DNA of 64,000 bases from Lachnospiraceae bacterium 3-1 (GCA_000403255.2 KE159572.1:81001-145000), one strand, 5' to 3'; counted from the first letter of the stretch, positions 1 through 8,991 are shown. Numbers and translations are program-made. The notes: generated by a model from the sequence alone, not told the origin.

Positions 1-1921
1 AGGAGACATTGCCTTGTCTGCTGGGAAAATGTCAGAGGATCCTCTCGATGAAAAACATCCCGTTGGGGAATATTCTTACTTTAAGATAGATCATGTAGAA
101 GGCGATACAACGGTTCGGCAATTATCCTTACAACTACCAGAGCCCCAAGAGACAGATTTGGAATCAGGTTATGGGTTGCAACAAATTCTCCTTTCCGGAG
201 ACGGAGGTCTTTATGGAGTGCTTCAATCAGGGAAAGATGAACAAATAAAGTTTCAGATTTTTTGTTTTGGATCTGATGATGGTAAAGTTTTATGGCAATT
301 GGATACAGGCGCCGCGGAAATTGCATTATTTGAAAATAAGATATACTTAAATGAGCACAGTGGAAAAATCAAGGTTTTGGATGCAAAATCTGGAGAGAAA
401 GTGGATGATATCTCAATTCCGTTAGAAAATAATTTTTTATGCTGTATGGATATCCAAAAAGATAAGATATTTTATTGTGGTGAAAATGGAATTTATGGGA
501 CAGATCGTAATGTGACTTTTACAGAACTCTTAGTAGATGGAAGACTGAGTAGTTTTTCTGATGAAACTTATAGTGTAAAAGGGCTATTTAGCGTCAGCGA
601 AAAAGTGTTCCTTGTGTTTGTACAGAGTTTTTCAGGGGCAGAAATGGAAATTTTCAGGTATGAGTATGACGCGGACCTGCCCACACAGCCGGAACATGAA
701 CTAGTTGTCTATTCCTTGAAAGAGAACTCTGTGATACAAAAAATAATCTCTGATTTTCAGTTGTCACATCCAGAAGTTTTCGTGAGGTATGAAGTTGGTA
801 TGAGCGATTCTTCTATCGAAGATGAAACGGATGCGATAAGCAGCCTAAATACAGAGATTATGGCGGGGAATGGCCCGGATGTCCTGATTTTGAATGGTCT
901 TCCATGGAAATCCTATCAGGAAAAAGGAATACTTGAAAGCTTAAACGATGGTTTGAATACCTATATAACGGAGCATAAGGTTTTTGAAAATCTTTTTTCA
1001 GCTTATGAGGCGGGAGGATCTTCGTATGTAGTTCCAATTTCTTTTAAGATTCCAGTTTTAATTGGAAAAGAGGAGATGGTATCCCATATTGATTCCATCG
1101 AGAAAATATTAAAAACGGCAGAGGATATTGAAGATATGCCGCCTTTTTTCAGAAAGAAGCAGGCGCTCTTGCGTTACATCTTCAGTATCTATTGGCAAAG
1201 GATAGAACAAGAGGAAGGACGGATTTCCAAAGAAGAATTGAAGAAAGTATTAGAAAATGTGAAGCGAATAAATGATGATTTATTGGGAAAGGAAAATGAG
1301 TTATCCAAGTTTTTTGTTGGGGATGAAGAAAGAGAGAAGGACTATGATGTATTTGCAAATGATACCTGGTTAGAAACATCAAGCATCAAATATGGAAATG
1401 TTGCAATGGATTTAGGATATTTGAGCCATCTGCAGGATTATGTGAATGTTCTAAATTGGGACTTATTCTATCAGACCCTTTCGGATGGAGTTTTTAGCGC
1501 CCTTATTGCAGGGATTAATAAAGGATCAGATCACATAGGAAGTGCTGAGGAATTTCTTAAATTTGCTCTTAGTGATGAAGAACAGAAAATATTTATTAAT
1601 GAAATGTATATGGTTATTATGGGATTTCCGGTAAATAAAGCTGCTTATGAGGACATGATTTCACAGCCTTCTCAAAGTGAATTAGAGGAGTATGGAAAAG
1701 GATTTGCAAATTTAGGAGAGACCTTTGAATGGCCAGGACATGAGGATTTTGAACAATTGGAGAAGAAAATTGTGGGCCTTAACACACCTGCAATGGAAGA
1801 CAATATTGTGATTAATACCATATTGGAAAGTGCAACATCTTATTTGTCAGGGGAGAAAGACATTGACGTAACTGTAAATGAAATTACCCAGTCCTTGGAA
1901 TTGTATCTTCTTGAGCGTTAA
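1..1921 (+). CDS. Extracellular solute-binding protein with N-terminal propeller-like region (5' end outside window)
   Basis: The reading frame is open to the first base (first full codon at base 2), so the start and the expected lipoprotein signal lie upstream. The C-terminal ~400 residues look like a family 1 ABC binding protein: a strand-helix start (ELVVYSLKENSVIQK), then a GNGPDVLILNG segment typical of these proteins, with helical segments to the end. The preceding ~220 residues are different: repeated short strands with motifs such as DGKVLWQLDTG and GKIKVLDAKSGEKV, which resemble PQQ/WD-type propeller blades. It would bind an extracellular ligand, perhaps a sugar, for the permease 18 bp downstream. 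The ligand is not predictable. The fusion is read directly from the sequence; the propeller call is an inference from repeat texture. Confidence 0.8.
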   Translation, partial: GDIALSAGKMSEDPLDEKHPVGEYSYFKIDHVEGDTTVRQLSLQLPEPQETDLESGYGLQQILLSGDGGLYGVLQSGKDEQIKFQIFCFGSDDGKVLWQLDTGAAEIALFENKIYLNEHSGKIKVLDAKSGEKVDDISIPLENNFLCCMDIQKDKIFYCGENGIYGTDRNVTFTELLVDGRLSSFSDETYSVKGLFSVSEKVFLVFVQSFSGAEMEIFRYEYDADLPTQPEHELVVYSLKENSVIQKIISDFQLSHPEVFVRYEVGMSDSSIEDETDAISSLNTEIMAGNGPDVLILNGLPWKSYQEKGILESLNDGLNTYITEHKVFENLFSAYEAGGSSYVVPISFKIPVLIGKEEMVSHIDSIEKILKTAEDIEDMPPFFRKKQALLRYIFSIYWQRIEQEEGRISKEELKKVLENVKRINDDLLGKENELSKFFVGDEEREKDYDVFANDTWLETSSIKYGNVAMDLGYLSHLQDYVNVLNWDLFYQTLSDGVFSALIAGINKGSDHIGSAEEFLKFALSDEEQKIFINEMYMVIMGFPVNKAAYEDMISQPSQSELEEYGKGFANLGETFEWPGHEDFEQLEKKIVGLNTPAMEDNIVINTILESATSYLSGEKDIDVTVNEITQSLELYLLER

Positions 1922-1939
1922 ATTTAGGAGGCGTGTTTT

Positions 1940-2779
1940 GTGGGAAACAGAAGGAAGAAAATCTATTGTAATCGAAAGGATTTTGCGTTTATTCTGCCTA
2001 GCTTGGCAGGGGTATCCATCTTTGTGTTTTTACCCTTTGCCGATGTGGTGAAAAGGTCTTTCACAAATGTTACAGGTGAGATGTTTGTGGGATTACATAA
2101 TTATAAAATCGTAGTTGAGAACGAGGCATTTCATTTAGCAATGGGGAATACTTTGAGATTTATTTTGGTATGTGTACCGTTATTGTTGATCTGTTCCTTA
2201 TTATTAGCAAATACCGTCTATTTTGGAATGGCAAAAATATATCGGAATTTTTGTCTTCTTCCGATGTCAGTGCCTGTAGTTTCATTGGTTTTTGTATGGA
2301 AAATGGTATTTCACAGAAATGGGCTGATCAATAGCTTCTTTGATATTGAGACAGACTGGCTGAATTCTTCTTATGCATTCTGGATTTTGGTGATCACCTT
2401 TTTGTGGAAAAATATGGGGTATTATGTTGTCCTGTGGCTGGCAGGATTTCAGGGTATACCCAAAAGCCTGTATGAGGCGTCAAATGTTGATGGAGCAGGT
2501 GTTTTACCGACATTTTGGCACATTACACTTCCTGGATTGAAACCTATGTTTTCTGCAACCCTTATATTGGCAATAACTGGTTCTCTGAAATCTTACCGTG
2601 AATGTTACCTGTTGGCAGGCGAGTACCCGGATAAAAGCATTTACATGATACAGCATTTGTTCCATAATTGGTTTCGAGACATGTCAGTGGAAAAGATGTC
2701 GGCAAGTGCAGTTGTGATTGTATGTATTTTTGCAGTAGTTGTTTATCCATTCCGTAAAAAAGAAGAAGGGAAGCCCTAG
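1940..2779 (+). CDS. ABC transporter permease, UgpA/MalF type
   Basis: A 279-residue inner-membrane permease of a carbohydrate-type ABC importer. It has about six hydrophobic segments, the first in FAFILPSLAGVSIFVFLPF, and the EAA coupling loop near residue 180 (YEASNVDGAGVLPTFWHITLPG) that contacts the ATPase. The GTG start at 1940 follows AGGAGG at 1926-1931 and lies 18 bp after the binding protein, so both belong to one operon. Such importers normally use a second, MalG/UgpE-like permease. None follows here, because a convergent helicase gene starts 15 bp after the stop. The partner may lie upstream of the window, or this permease may work as a homodimer. Confidence 0.9.
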   Translation: MGNRRKKIYCNRKDFAFILPSLAGVSIFVFLPFADVVKRSFTNVTGEMFVGLHNYKIVVENEAFHLAMGNTLRFILVCVPLLLICSLLLANTVYFGMAKIYRNFCLLPMSVPVVSLVFVWKMVFHRNGLINSFFDIETDWLNSSYAFWILVITFLWKNMGYYVVLWLAGFQGIPKSLYEASNVDGAGVLPTFWHITLPGLKPMFSATLILAITGSLKSYRECYLLAGEYPDKSIYMIQHLFHNWFRDMSVEKMSASAVVIVCIFAVVVYPFRKKEEGKP

Positions 2780-2794
2780 TGTCTCATTCAATCA

Positions 2795-4954
2795 TTAAGA
2801 AATGAGTGGGCTGATTTCTTTTTCACAGAATGCGCTAAGTCGGTGAAGGGCTCTGGTACAAGCGACATATAAAAGATTTTTATCATCTTCATCCTGGTAG
2901 TTTTGGCTGTCTGCATCACAGATTAAGACTGCGTCGAATTCCAATCCCTTTGACATATATACTGGTATGATAAACACGCCCCGTAAGTCGGATGTGCTCC
3001 TATGTGTTATTAATGCAATATCTAATTTATCTTTGATTTTTTGAAATAACTGGATTGAATTATGTTCGGTTTTGCAAATTAAACCGATGGACTGAAATCC
3101 TTTTTCCTGACATAATTTCACCTCGTTTACAATGTGCTCTATTAAGGATTTAGAATCATCTGCCACTAATACTTGTGTGTTGTCTCCCTTCCGGTTAAAG
3201 CTTTTGATTTCGGTATTATGCTCTATGAATTTCAAACTAAAATTTAGTATTTCATTGGTACAGCGGAAACTTTTCTCTAATAAAATAAGAGAAGATTTTT
3301 TCTTATTGAGTATTTTTTGGATTTGCTCATAGAGGGTGATATCTTCTCTTTTTCCAAGGGTTTGCTTCATATCTCCTAAAATTGTAAATTTGGCATTTGA
3401 AAATAACAAGCGGAATATTTCATATTGGAGTGGGTAATAGTCTTGGGCTTCATCAATGACTACCTGCTTGATGTTTTTGTATTGGTTGGTTCCATATATT
3501 TTTAAATATAAGTAAGTGATTGCGATTGCGTCGTCATAGGATAAGCGTCTGAACTCCAGATTTTCTCTTGTATAGTTCCAGATTTTTTTTATAGTTTCTG
3601 ATTCTGTATCGTTTTGGAGCAAGCTGTAAAAATAGGCTTCCTCATGAAATAATATTTGATATAAGGCAATAATGTCAATTTTTATAAATTTTTGTATTTT
3701 CTGTTTGACTAGAATTTTTTCTTCGTGTTGTCCCTGTCCTGTCCCGAATATTTCTTCCAGAATATAATCTTCTAGCTGTTCTAGCCTTATGCCCAATGGC
3801 GTTTCTTTTCTTCCTAAGATTTTCTCCTTTAGAGCTTCTTTGCCTACGACACATTTTCCTTCATAATAAACATCATCAAATGGAATCCATTGATATGGAA
3901 TATCAGAAAGAAATTGGTCTAACATATGGACGAAACGTTTTGACGTTTTAAATTCCATACTCTTTCTGATAATTTCTTTGTATGGTGAATCGCCAATTAA
4001 ATGTTCTAAAAAATTATTTTTGGACTGAATCTTTCTTCCTTCTAATATGGTGTGAAGGATATCTTCAAATACAAGGGAAACAACATTATTTTCTCCCAAT
4101 TCGGGTAATACCTGGGAAATGTATTGTTCAAATATTGTATTGGGAGAAAGAATCATAATATTATTTGCGGATAATTTTGTTTGTAATCCTTGATACATAA
4201 GATAAGCGGCTCGGTGAAGTGCGATAGATGTTTTGCCGCTTCCTGCAACCCCCTGTACCATCAGCAGGTCGTTTTCCATATCTCTGATGATAACGTCCTG
4301 ATCTTGTTGAATGGTTTCAACAATTGCTTTCATTTTGGCGGTGGTATTTTGTGATAATAGCTGTCTCAAAAATTCATCCACAATCTCTATATCTGTATCA
4401 AAAAAATATTCCAGAATGCTGTTCTTTATTTCATACTGGCGTTTTAGGCTGAGTTCGCCTGCTATTCGCCCACATGGAGCGTCATAAAATGCTTCTCCTT
4501 TCATAAAGCGGTAAAAAATACTGGCAATGGGCGATCTCCAATCGTAAACATACATTTCTTCATAACTGTTTTTTCGTAAAGAGGAGCGTCCAATATATAT
4601 TTGTTCAAATGCATCCTCGTCATCAAATTTAAAGTCAATCCGGGCAAAATACGGCGACTTTATCATGTTTTCCAGTAAAAGTATCTTATGCTTTTCTTCC
4701 TCATAATCCACAATTTTATCGGTAACAGGATTGATAGACTGACTCAATTCAATCAGCGCTTCAAAATCATCTGAGCTGTATAGATTTGTAATGCTATGGG
4801 TTGTGTTTTCCCGCACTTCTTTTTTTGCTTCTACAATTTCTGATTTCTTTTTTTCAGCGGATTCTTCTGCTTGTTTTAACTGTTCCTTGGCAAAAGATAT
4901 GGTTTGCTTCAATCTTTTTTCTTCGTATTCCCTTTCTGGTTGATTATTTCCCAT
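2795..4954 (-). CDS. helD: HelD-type UvrD/Rep superfamily helicase (RNA polymerase recycling factor)
   Basis: A 719-residue superfamily 1 ATPase. An N-terminal coiled coil (about residues 10-60) is followed by the HelD-typical block YDWRSPIASIFYRF (about 137-150), Walker A GVAGSGKT (235-242), Walker B/DEAQD box (about 501-505), a GDMKQTLG motif just after it, and a C-terminal motif LLYVACTRALHRL. In Firmicutes HelD binds RNA polymerase and uses ATP to release it from stalled or terminated complexes. Length and motif order fit HelD better than UvrD or PcrA, which lack the coiled coil. The ATG at 4954 has a strong AAGGAGG about 11 nt upstream. The gene stands alone, convergent with the ABC permease, and its upstream region holds the palindromic element at 5012-5146. 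Confidence 0.88.
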   Translation of the reverse strand: MGNNQPEREYEEKRLKQTISFAKEQLKQAEESAEKKKSEIVEAKKEVRENTTHSITNLYSSDDFEALIELSQSINPVTDKIVDYEEEKHKILLLENMIKSPYFARIDFKFDDEDAFEQIYIGRSSLRKNSYEEMYVYDWRSPIASIFYRFMKGEAFYDAPCGRIAGELSLKRQYEIKNSILEYFFDTDIEIVDEFLRQLLSQNTTAKMKAIVETIQQDQDVIIRDMENDLLMVQGVAGSGKTSIALHRAAYLMYQGLQTKLSANNIMILSPNTIFEQYISQVLPELGENNVVSLVFEDILHTILEGRKIQSKNNFLEHLIGDSPYKEIIRKSMEFKTSKRFVHMLDQFLSDIPYQWIPFDDVYYEGKCVVGKEALKEKILGRKETPLGIRLEQLEDYILEEIFGTGQGQHEEKILVKQKIQKFIKIDIIALYQILFHEEAYFYSLLQNDTESETIKKIWNYTRENLEFRRLSYDDAIAITYLYLKIYGTNQYKNIKQVVIDEAQDYYPLQYEIFRLLFSNAKFTILGDMKQTLGKREDITLYEQIQKILNKKKSSLILLEKSFRCTNEILNFSLKFIEHNTEIKSFNRKGDNTQVLVADDSKSLIEHIVNEVKLCQEKGFQSIGLICKTEHNSIQLFQKIKDKLDIALITHRSTSDLRGVFIIPVYMSKGLEFDAVLICDADSQNYQDEDDKNLLYVACTRALHRLSAFCEKEISPLIS

Positions 4955-5011
4955 AGTAGTGATAACCTCCTTAATAAAAGTACTTGTCTGAAAGTGAATG
5001 AAACACGACGC

Positions 5012-5146
5012 TGTTACTGTTCACACAGGACTTTGCATTCACTGCAAAGTCCGTAAGAAAGTGATTCAGGAGTGAGCAAATCCCATTCGCGAAGCGAATT
5101 TAAGATGGATTTGGGAAGTTTACTGGTCACGGAGTGAACAGTAACA
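5012..5146. repeat. Hairpin-rich palindromic element (cloverleaf-like)
   Basis: Outer arms TGTTACTGTTCAC (5012-5024) and GTGAACAGTAACA (5134-5146) are perfect inverted repeats. Inside are a perfect hairpin GGACTTTGCA-TTCAC-TGCAAAGTCC (5028-5052) and an imperfect palindrome (5078-5112) whose core is ATTCGC-GAA-GCGAAT. It lies between divergently transcribed helD and the thioesterase gene, in a 427-bp stretch with no gene. No reading frame of use is present. It may be a small non-autonomous mobile element or a structured regulatory region; a second copy was not seen in this window. Confidence 0.65.
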
Positions 5147-5185
5147 CTACGCTAGTTTAGCATACACAAGAGGATAGAAACAGTC

Positions 5186-5214
5186 TTGTATTCATGGAAT
5201 CTGTATGGTATGAT
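5186..5214 (+). promoter_or_regulatory. Possible sigma-A promoter with hairpin just downstream
   Basis: TTGTAT (5186-5191), 17 bp, TATGAT (5209-5214). About 12 bp after the -10 box comes AGGAA-N4-TTCCT followed by seven T residues (5226-5245), a short terminator-like hairpin. A transcript from this promoter would meet the hairpin almost at once, so it may be attenuated or give only a very short RNA. Confidence 0.4.
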
Positions 5215-5263
5215 AACAATGGGAGAGGAAAACTTTCCTTTTTTTGTACCTATTTCCTGGAGC

Positions 5264-5292
5264 TTGCTGATTTTGCCAGAAGGGAGTATAAT
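5264..5292 (+). promoter_or_regulatory. Sigma-A promoter of the thioesterase-hydrolase pair
   Basis: TTGCTG (5264-5269), a 17-bp spacer and TATAAT (5287-5292). This is the better of two promoters upstream of the gene at 5382 and would give a leader of about 80 nt. Confidence 0.6.
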
Positions 5293-5381
5293 ACCCCTAT
5301 CTGAAAGTACATGTTTCATGTCAGTCAAAAATAAATTACAATAGCTGGGGCAACCCCACAGATTAGAAAAGGAGAATTGAG

Positions 5382-5771
5382 ATGTTAGAAACAGGAATGA
5401 AGGGATACCAGGAAATGACAGTAACTACAGCAGACACTGCAAAGGTGTATAAAAGCGGCACGTTAGATGTTCTTGCAACGCCCAGGATGGCGGCATTGAT
5501 GGAAGAAACAGCATGGAAGAGTGTGGCAGAACATTTAGAGCAGGGCATGGGAACTGTAGGAATTCAATTGAATCTGGAACATCTTGCTCCCACACCAGTG
5601 GGAATGAAAATATGGTGTGAAACGGTTTTAAAGGAAGTGGATGGCCGAAAGCTGACATTTGATCTTACAGTATATGATGAGACAGGAAAAATTGGAGCAG
5701 GGGTACATGAACGCTTTATCATAGAAGAGGAAAAATTCCAGAGTAAAGCCGACAGAAAAAAAGAGGCGTAG
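5382..5771 (+). CDS. FlK-type hotdog-fold acyl-CoA thioesterase
   Basis: A 129-residue cytoplasmic protein of the hotdog fold. The blocks LDVLATPRMAALMEETAWKS (about 27-46) and GTVGIQLNLEHLAPTPVGM (about 56-74) match the fluoroacetyl-CoA thioesterase-like family, in which Thr, Glu and His take part in thioester hydrolysis; a Glu (in MEET) and a His (in EHLAP) are present. Substrate in this organism is unknown; small acyl-CoAs are likely. The ATG follows AAAAGGAG at good spacing. The downstream membrane hydrolase begins 44 bp later with its own AGGAG, so the two are probably co-transcribed. Confidence 0.85.
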   Translation: MLETGMKGYQEMTVTTADTAKVYKSGTLDVLATPRMAALMEETAWKSVAEHLEQGMGTVGIQLNLEHLAPTPVGMKIWCETVLKEVDGRKLTFDLTVYDETGKIGAGVHERFIIEEEKFQSKADRKKEA

Positions 5772-5815
5772 ACGAACTTCGTGGCAGTAGAGCAGGAATA
5801 AGGAGTAAATGAATA

Positions 5816-8155
5816 GTGAAAAAGATAAGAACATGTTTCCAGTGGATACAGGGAACATACCGAAAAATCAAACAACGTTTTCTGGATTACAGGGAGCAGA
5901 CCTGGCAGGATACTGACAGGCTTCTTACTGGGACAGCAATTCTTTTGTTCAGCATTTGTGTCGGGTGTATGATGGGAACTTTCATGCGTCCAGTATGGGC
6001 AGGAGCCTTACTGGTGTTTCTGATTACGGTTCCTCTTACGATAGCAGGAGTATGGGTTGTGAAAAAAATTATCCAGATCCTTTTGCGAAACGGTATTACT
6101 GAATTCTTATCCTGGCTGCTGCTCTGGCTGGTTTGCCTGGTTCTTCTTGTGGGGGATATGCCAGAAGAACATTTGGGATTTGCAGTTGTTGTTTCTTTGT
6201 TGGTTAGTCTGATACTTGCGATGCTGCTAAAAAGTCTGTGGGCCTTGATGTATCATAAGGTACAAAGAAAAAGTGTAGTGGCAGTCTTGGTTGTCACTGT
6301 GGCTTTATCGGCAGCGGCGCTAACCCTTCTGGCAGGGCAGGGATTTGACGATACATACATTCAGACCTATCGGAATTTGGAGGAACAGCAGAAAACAGAA
6401 AATCAGACAATGGGGCTTTTGACTAAGGAGCAGGAGAAAGCTTTTCTGGAATTTATGGAGCCAGGTTCCTGTACCGTATCAACTGTCTCCTATGGAACCA
6501 GGGATAAGGATGCATTGGAAGCTGGGACAGTGAACATCAGCAGGTTTGCAAAAAATAAGGGCTTGGATGGTTTTTTCAAAGAAAAGTACCAGGGATATCC
6601 TTTGACAGAGGCGCCTTTATCTGGGATGGTCTGGTATCCCAAGGAGGCGTCTGACTGCCCCACGCTTTTTATTGTGCATGGAAATCACAACTGGGTGACA
6701 GATTCCTATCTGGGATATGAATATCTAGGAGCTTATCTGGCTTCCCATGGTTATGTGGTAGTGTCTGTGGATGAAAATGCTTGTAATGGACTCTCCAATG
6801 AAAATGATGGGCGTGCAGTGCTGCTTTTGGAAAATATCAGGCAGTTGGAAACATATAATAAGCTGGAAAGCAGTCCATTGTATCAGAAAATGGATTATGA
6901 TAACCTGGCTCTGGCAGGACATTCCAGGGGTGGGGAGGCCGTGGCTGCTGCTTATTTATTTAATGAGCTGTCTTATTATCCAGACAATGGAAACCGAAAA
7001 TTTTATTATCATTTTTCCATTCAGTCTCTGATTGCCATTGCGCCTACGTATGGACAATATCGTCCATCTGGTCGGGATGTGGAATTAGAAGACGTTAATT
7101 ACATGCTTATTCATGGAGCAAATGATCAGGATGTCAATTCTTTTATGGGGATGGAACAGTATGAGAAGATTACGTTCAGCGGTAAAAAAGACTGTATGAA
7201 AACGTCCCTTTATCTGGCAGGAGTGAACCACGGACAATTTAATTCTCAGTGGGGAATCTATGATTTGATGGAGCCTATAAACCGTGGTCTCAATGTGAAA
7301 AATTTTATTTCCCAACAGGAACAACAAAAGATTGCAAAAATATTTATCCGGGCATTTTTGGAAGAGACTCTTGGCACAGGTGGAGAAGGGGATTCATCAG
7401 AACTAGAACAAAAGGGAGCTCCAGAGAAGGAAATTGCAAGAGAGATTCTCAAACAAGATGCGGAAAAGAAGCCATATGGAACCTTGTTGACAAACTGCAA
7501 AAGGTATGAGGAGTTTTTGCCAGAAACGTTATATGTGCAATCTTATCAGAGCTCTGATTTCGTGACGCTATGTGATTTTGAAGAGGATATCCGGTTGGAA
7601 ACAGGAACAGCCCAGGGAGTTTGGGTGAAAGCGGAGCATGTGGACAGTTGGGGAGAGAATCTTTTGACTTTTTCAAATGGGAATTCAAGAAAAAATCATG
7701 GGGTAATTCTCAAATGGGAGCCTAAGGAAGAGAAAGAGGGAAGAAGCAAAGAAAATTCTGGTGAGAAAGAGCCAGGGGAGATTTGCTTTTTCACGCCTGA
7801 ATTGAATCTGTCAGGGAAATCTTTTCAATTCGATGTGATGGACTTACAAGAGGATTTTGCAGAGGAAGAGGCAAAACTTTTGGAGATGGAAATTTCATTG
7901 GAGGACAGCAAGGGAGAAGAAGCTGTTTTGGATGCAGGAGCATATGCTATTGTATATCCGGCTTTTTTGGCGCGTTTAAATAAGCTACAGTATCTGTGGG
8001 ATGCAGTGGAATATAAGCATCAATTTCAGACGGTGTCCATTCCGGCGGATGGATTTAAAGGAGTGGACCTAGAGCATATCTGTAAAATTGCAATACGTTT
8101 TCCACAAGAGAAGGGAAAGGTAGCAGTGGACAATGTGGGAATTGATAGAAAATAA
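5816..8155 (+). CDS. Membrane-anchored alpha/beta hydrolase with C-terminal extension
   Basis: A 779-residue protein. The first ~180 residues hold four or five hydrophobic membrane segments. An alpha/beta hydrolase domain follows: an oxyanion-type segment LFIVHGNHNW (about 282-291), the nucleophile elbow GHSRGGEA (about residue 367), a late acidic region in LIHGANDQDV and a histidine in AGVNHGQFN as the likely triad. The last ~250 residues, after ~residue 540, are highly charged and then beta-rich, like a carbohydrate-binding or jelly-roll module. The catalytic part would lie outside the membrane. It may act on cell-surface or dietary esters; the substrate cannot be read. GTG start at 5816 with AGGAG at 5801-5805. 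Much longer than ordinary lipases. Confidence 0.75.
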   Translation: MKKIRTCFQWIQGTYRKIKQRFLDYREQTWQDTDRLLTGTAILLFSICVGCMMGTFMRPVWAGALLVFLITVPLTIAGVWVVKKIIQILLRNGITEFLSWLLLWLVCLVLLVGDMPEEHLGFAVVVSLLVSLILAMLLKSLWALMYHKVQRKSVVAVLVVTVALSAAALTLLAGQGFDDTYIQTYRNLEEQQKTENQTMGLLTKEQEKAFLEFMEPGSCTVSTVSYGTRDKDALEAGTVNISRFAKNKGLDGFFKEKYQGYPLTEAPLSGMVWYPKEASDCPTLFIVHGNHNWVTDSYLGYEYLGAYLASHGYVVVSVDENACNGLSNENDGRAVLLLENIRQLETYNKLESSPLYQKMDYDNLALAGHSRGGEAVAAAYLFNELSYYPDNGNRKFYYHFSIQSLIAIAPTYGQYRPSGRDVELEDVNYMLIHGANDQDVNSFMGMEQYEKITFSGKKDCMKTSLYLAGVNHGQFNSQWGIYDLMEPINRGLNVKNFISQQEQQKIAKIFIRAFLEETLGTGGEGDSSELEQKGAPEKEIAREILKQDAEKKPYGTLLTNCKRYEEFLPETLYVQSYQSSDFVTLCDFEEDIRLETGTAQGVWVKAEHVDSWGENLLTFSNGNSRKNHGVILKWEPKEEKEGRSKENSGEKEPGEICFFTPELNLSGKSFQFDVMDLQEDFAEEEAKLLEMEISLEDSKGEEAVLDAGAYAIVYPAFLARLNKLQYLWDAVEYKHQFQTVSIPADGFKGVDLEHICKIAIRFPQEKGKVAVDNVGIDRK

Positions 8156-8163
8156 ATCGTATT

Positions 8164-8241
8164 TTGTCTTCTTCTATTCTCTCCGTGATGGCGGGTGTAG
8201 TTGCCTACCACATATGCAAGTGGTTAGACGGTGAGCAATAG
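8164..8241 (+). other. Possible small hydrophobic peptide or mobile-element relic
   Basis: A short frame from TTG 8164 to TAG 8239-8241 would encode about 25 residues containing VMAGVVAYHICKWLDGEQ. This resembles small single-span membrane peptides often seen beside mobile elements in Firmicutes, but there is no clear ribosome binding site. The remaining stretch to 8391 holds no supported gene. Low confidence that this is expressed. Confidence 0.2.
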
Positions 8242-8391
8242 CGGTAGCCTAGCCCAAACGGTTTACTTCTCCGAAAAAGTCACGACAATCGCATGAATGT
8301 TTCTATTCTTCAAATTCCTGCAATTACTATTTTTTTAAATTCCAACACCACTTTACAACTTTATAAATGATACCCCTGTTTCTGGACCTAA

Positions 8392-8421
8392 TAGCCCCGA
8401 TTCCATCCGAAATCGGGGCTA
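8392..8421 (-). terminator. Stable hairpin after the hicB-like remnant
   Basis: TAGCCCCGATT (8392-8402) and AATCGGGGCTA (8411-8421) form an 11-bp perfect stem with an 8-nt loop, 11 bp beyond the stop of the minus-strand gene. No T-run follows on either strand, so intrinsic termination is plausible but weak; it may be only a structural end or a repeat relic. Confidence 0.45.
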
Positions 8422-8432
8422 CTGGTTAAAGA

Positions 8433-8867
8433 TTATGCTTGTATTTTTGAGAGAAGAGCTTCTTGTAATACCTGTGAAAAGTTTATTCCCATAGAAATGG
8501 CACGGTCATTCAGCCATGATGGTATGGTTAAAGTCTTTTTTACTGACTTTGTGTCTTTAGACTGGTTAATGTCACAAGACACAAGGGAAGAAAAACCATT
8601 GTCCGTATGAAGGGCAGAAATATCGGAGGGAGCGGCAATCGCTTTCTTTTGCTCCAAAAGAGTGAGAATATAAGCAGCTAAAGCCTCCTGTGCCGCTTCC
8701 ATGGTTTCATTGATGGAACTGCCGTAGGTGTGGCAGCCCTCCAGATGAGTAAGCCGATAGGAACATCTTTGCCATGTATGGGAATAACAGTAGTTTTCCC
8801 ATCTGTTTCCATAAATACGTACGATTTCCGCATCGCGGAGACTGCAGTCCGTGCTAAGGCGGTACAA
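8433..8867 (-). pseudogene. Decayed hicAB toxin-antitoxin locus: HicB C-terminal part joined to a HicA remnant
   Basis: The C-terminal two thirds of this 144-codon frame are HicB-like antitoxin: HLEGCHTYGSSINETMEAAQEALAA, written in part as LEGCHTYGSSINETMEAAQ, then a linker, then SVKKTLTIPSWLNDRA and INFSQVLQEALL, the ribbon-helix-helix DNA-binding end. The first ~45 residues, from a TTG start, match no HicB. In a different frame of the same DNA (minus strand, about 8833 down to 8754) one reads a HicA-like end, METDGKTTVIPIHGKDVPIG. A deletion seems to have joined the 3' half of hicA to hicB after its N-terminus, out of frame. The toxin would be dead; whether a DNA-binding antitoxin piece is made is unclear. 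Confidence 0.6.
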
Positions 8868-8991
8868 GCACTCGCTCTTTTTATTATGATTTAAGCATCA
8901 AAGGCAGATGAAAGGAATAGGAAAAGAGAAAAATATGTGTTAAAATTGAAAAAATAAACTTAAGCATCATGGACTGGAGGGATACGCAATC

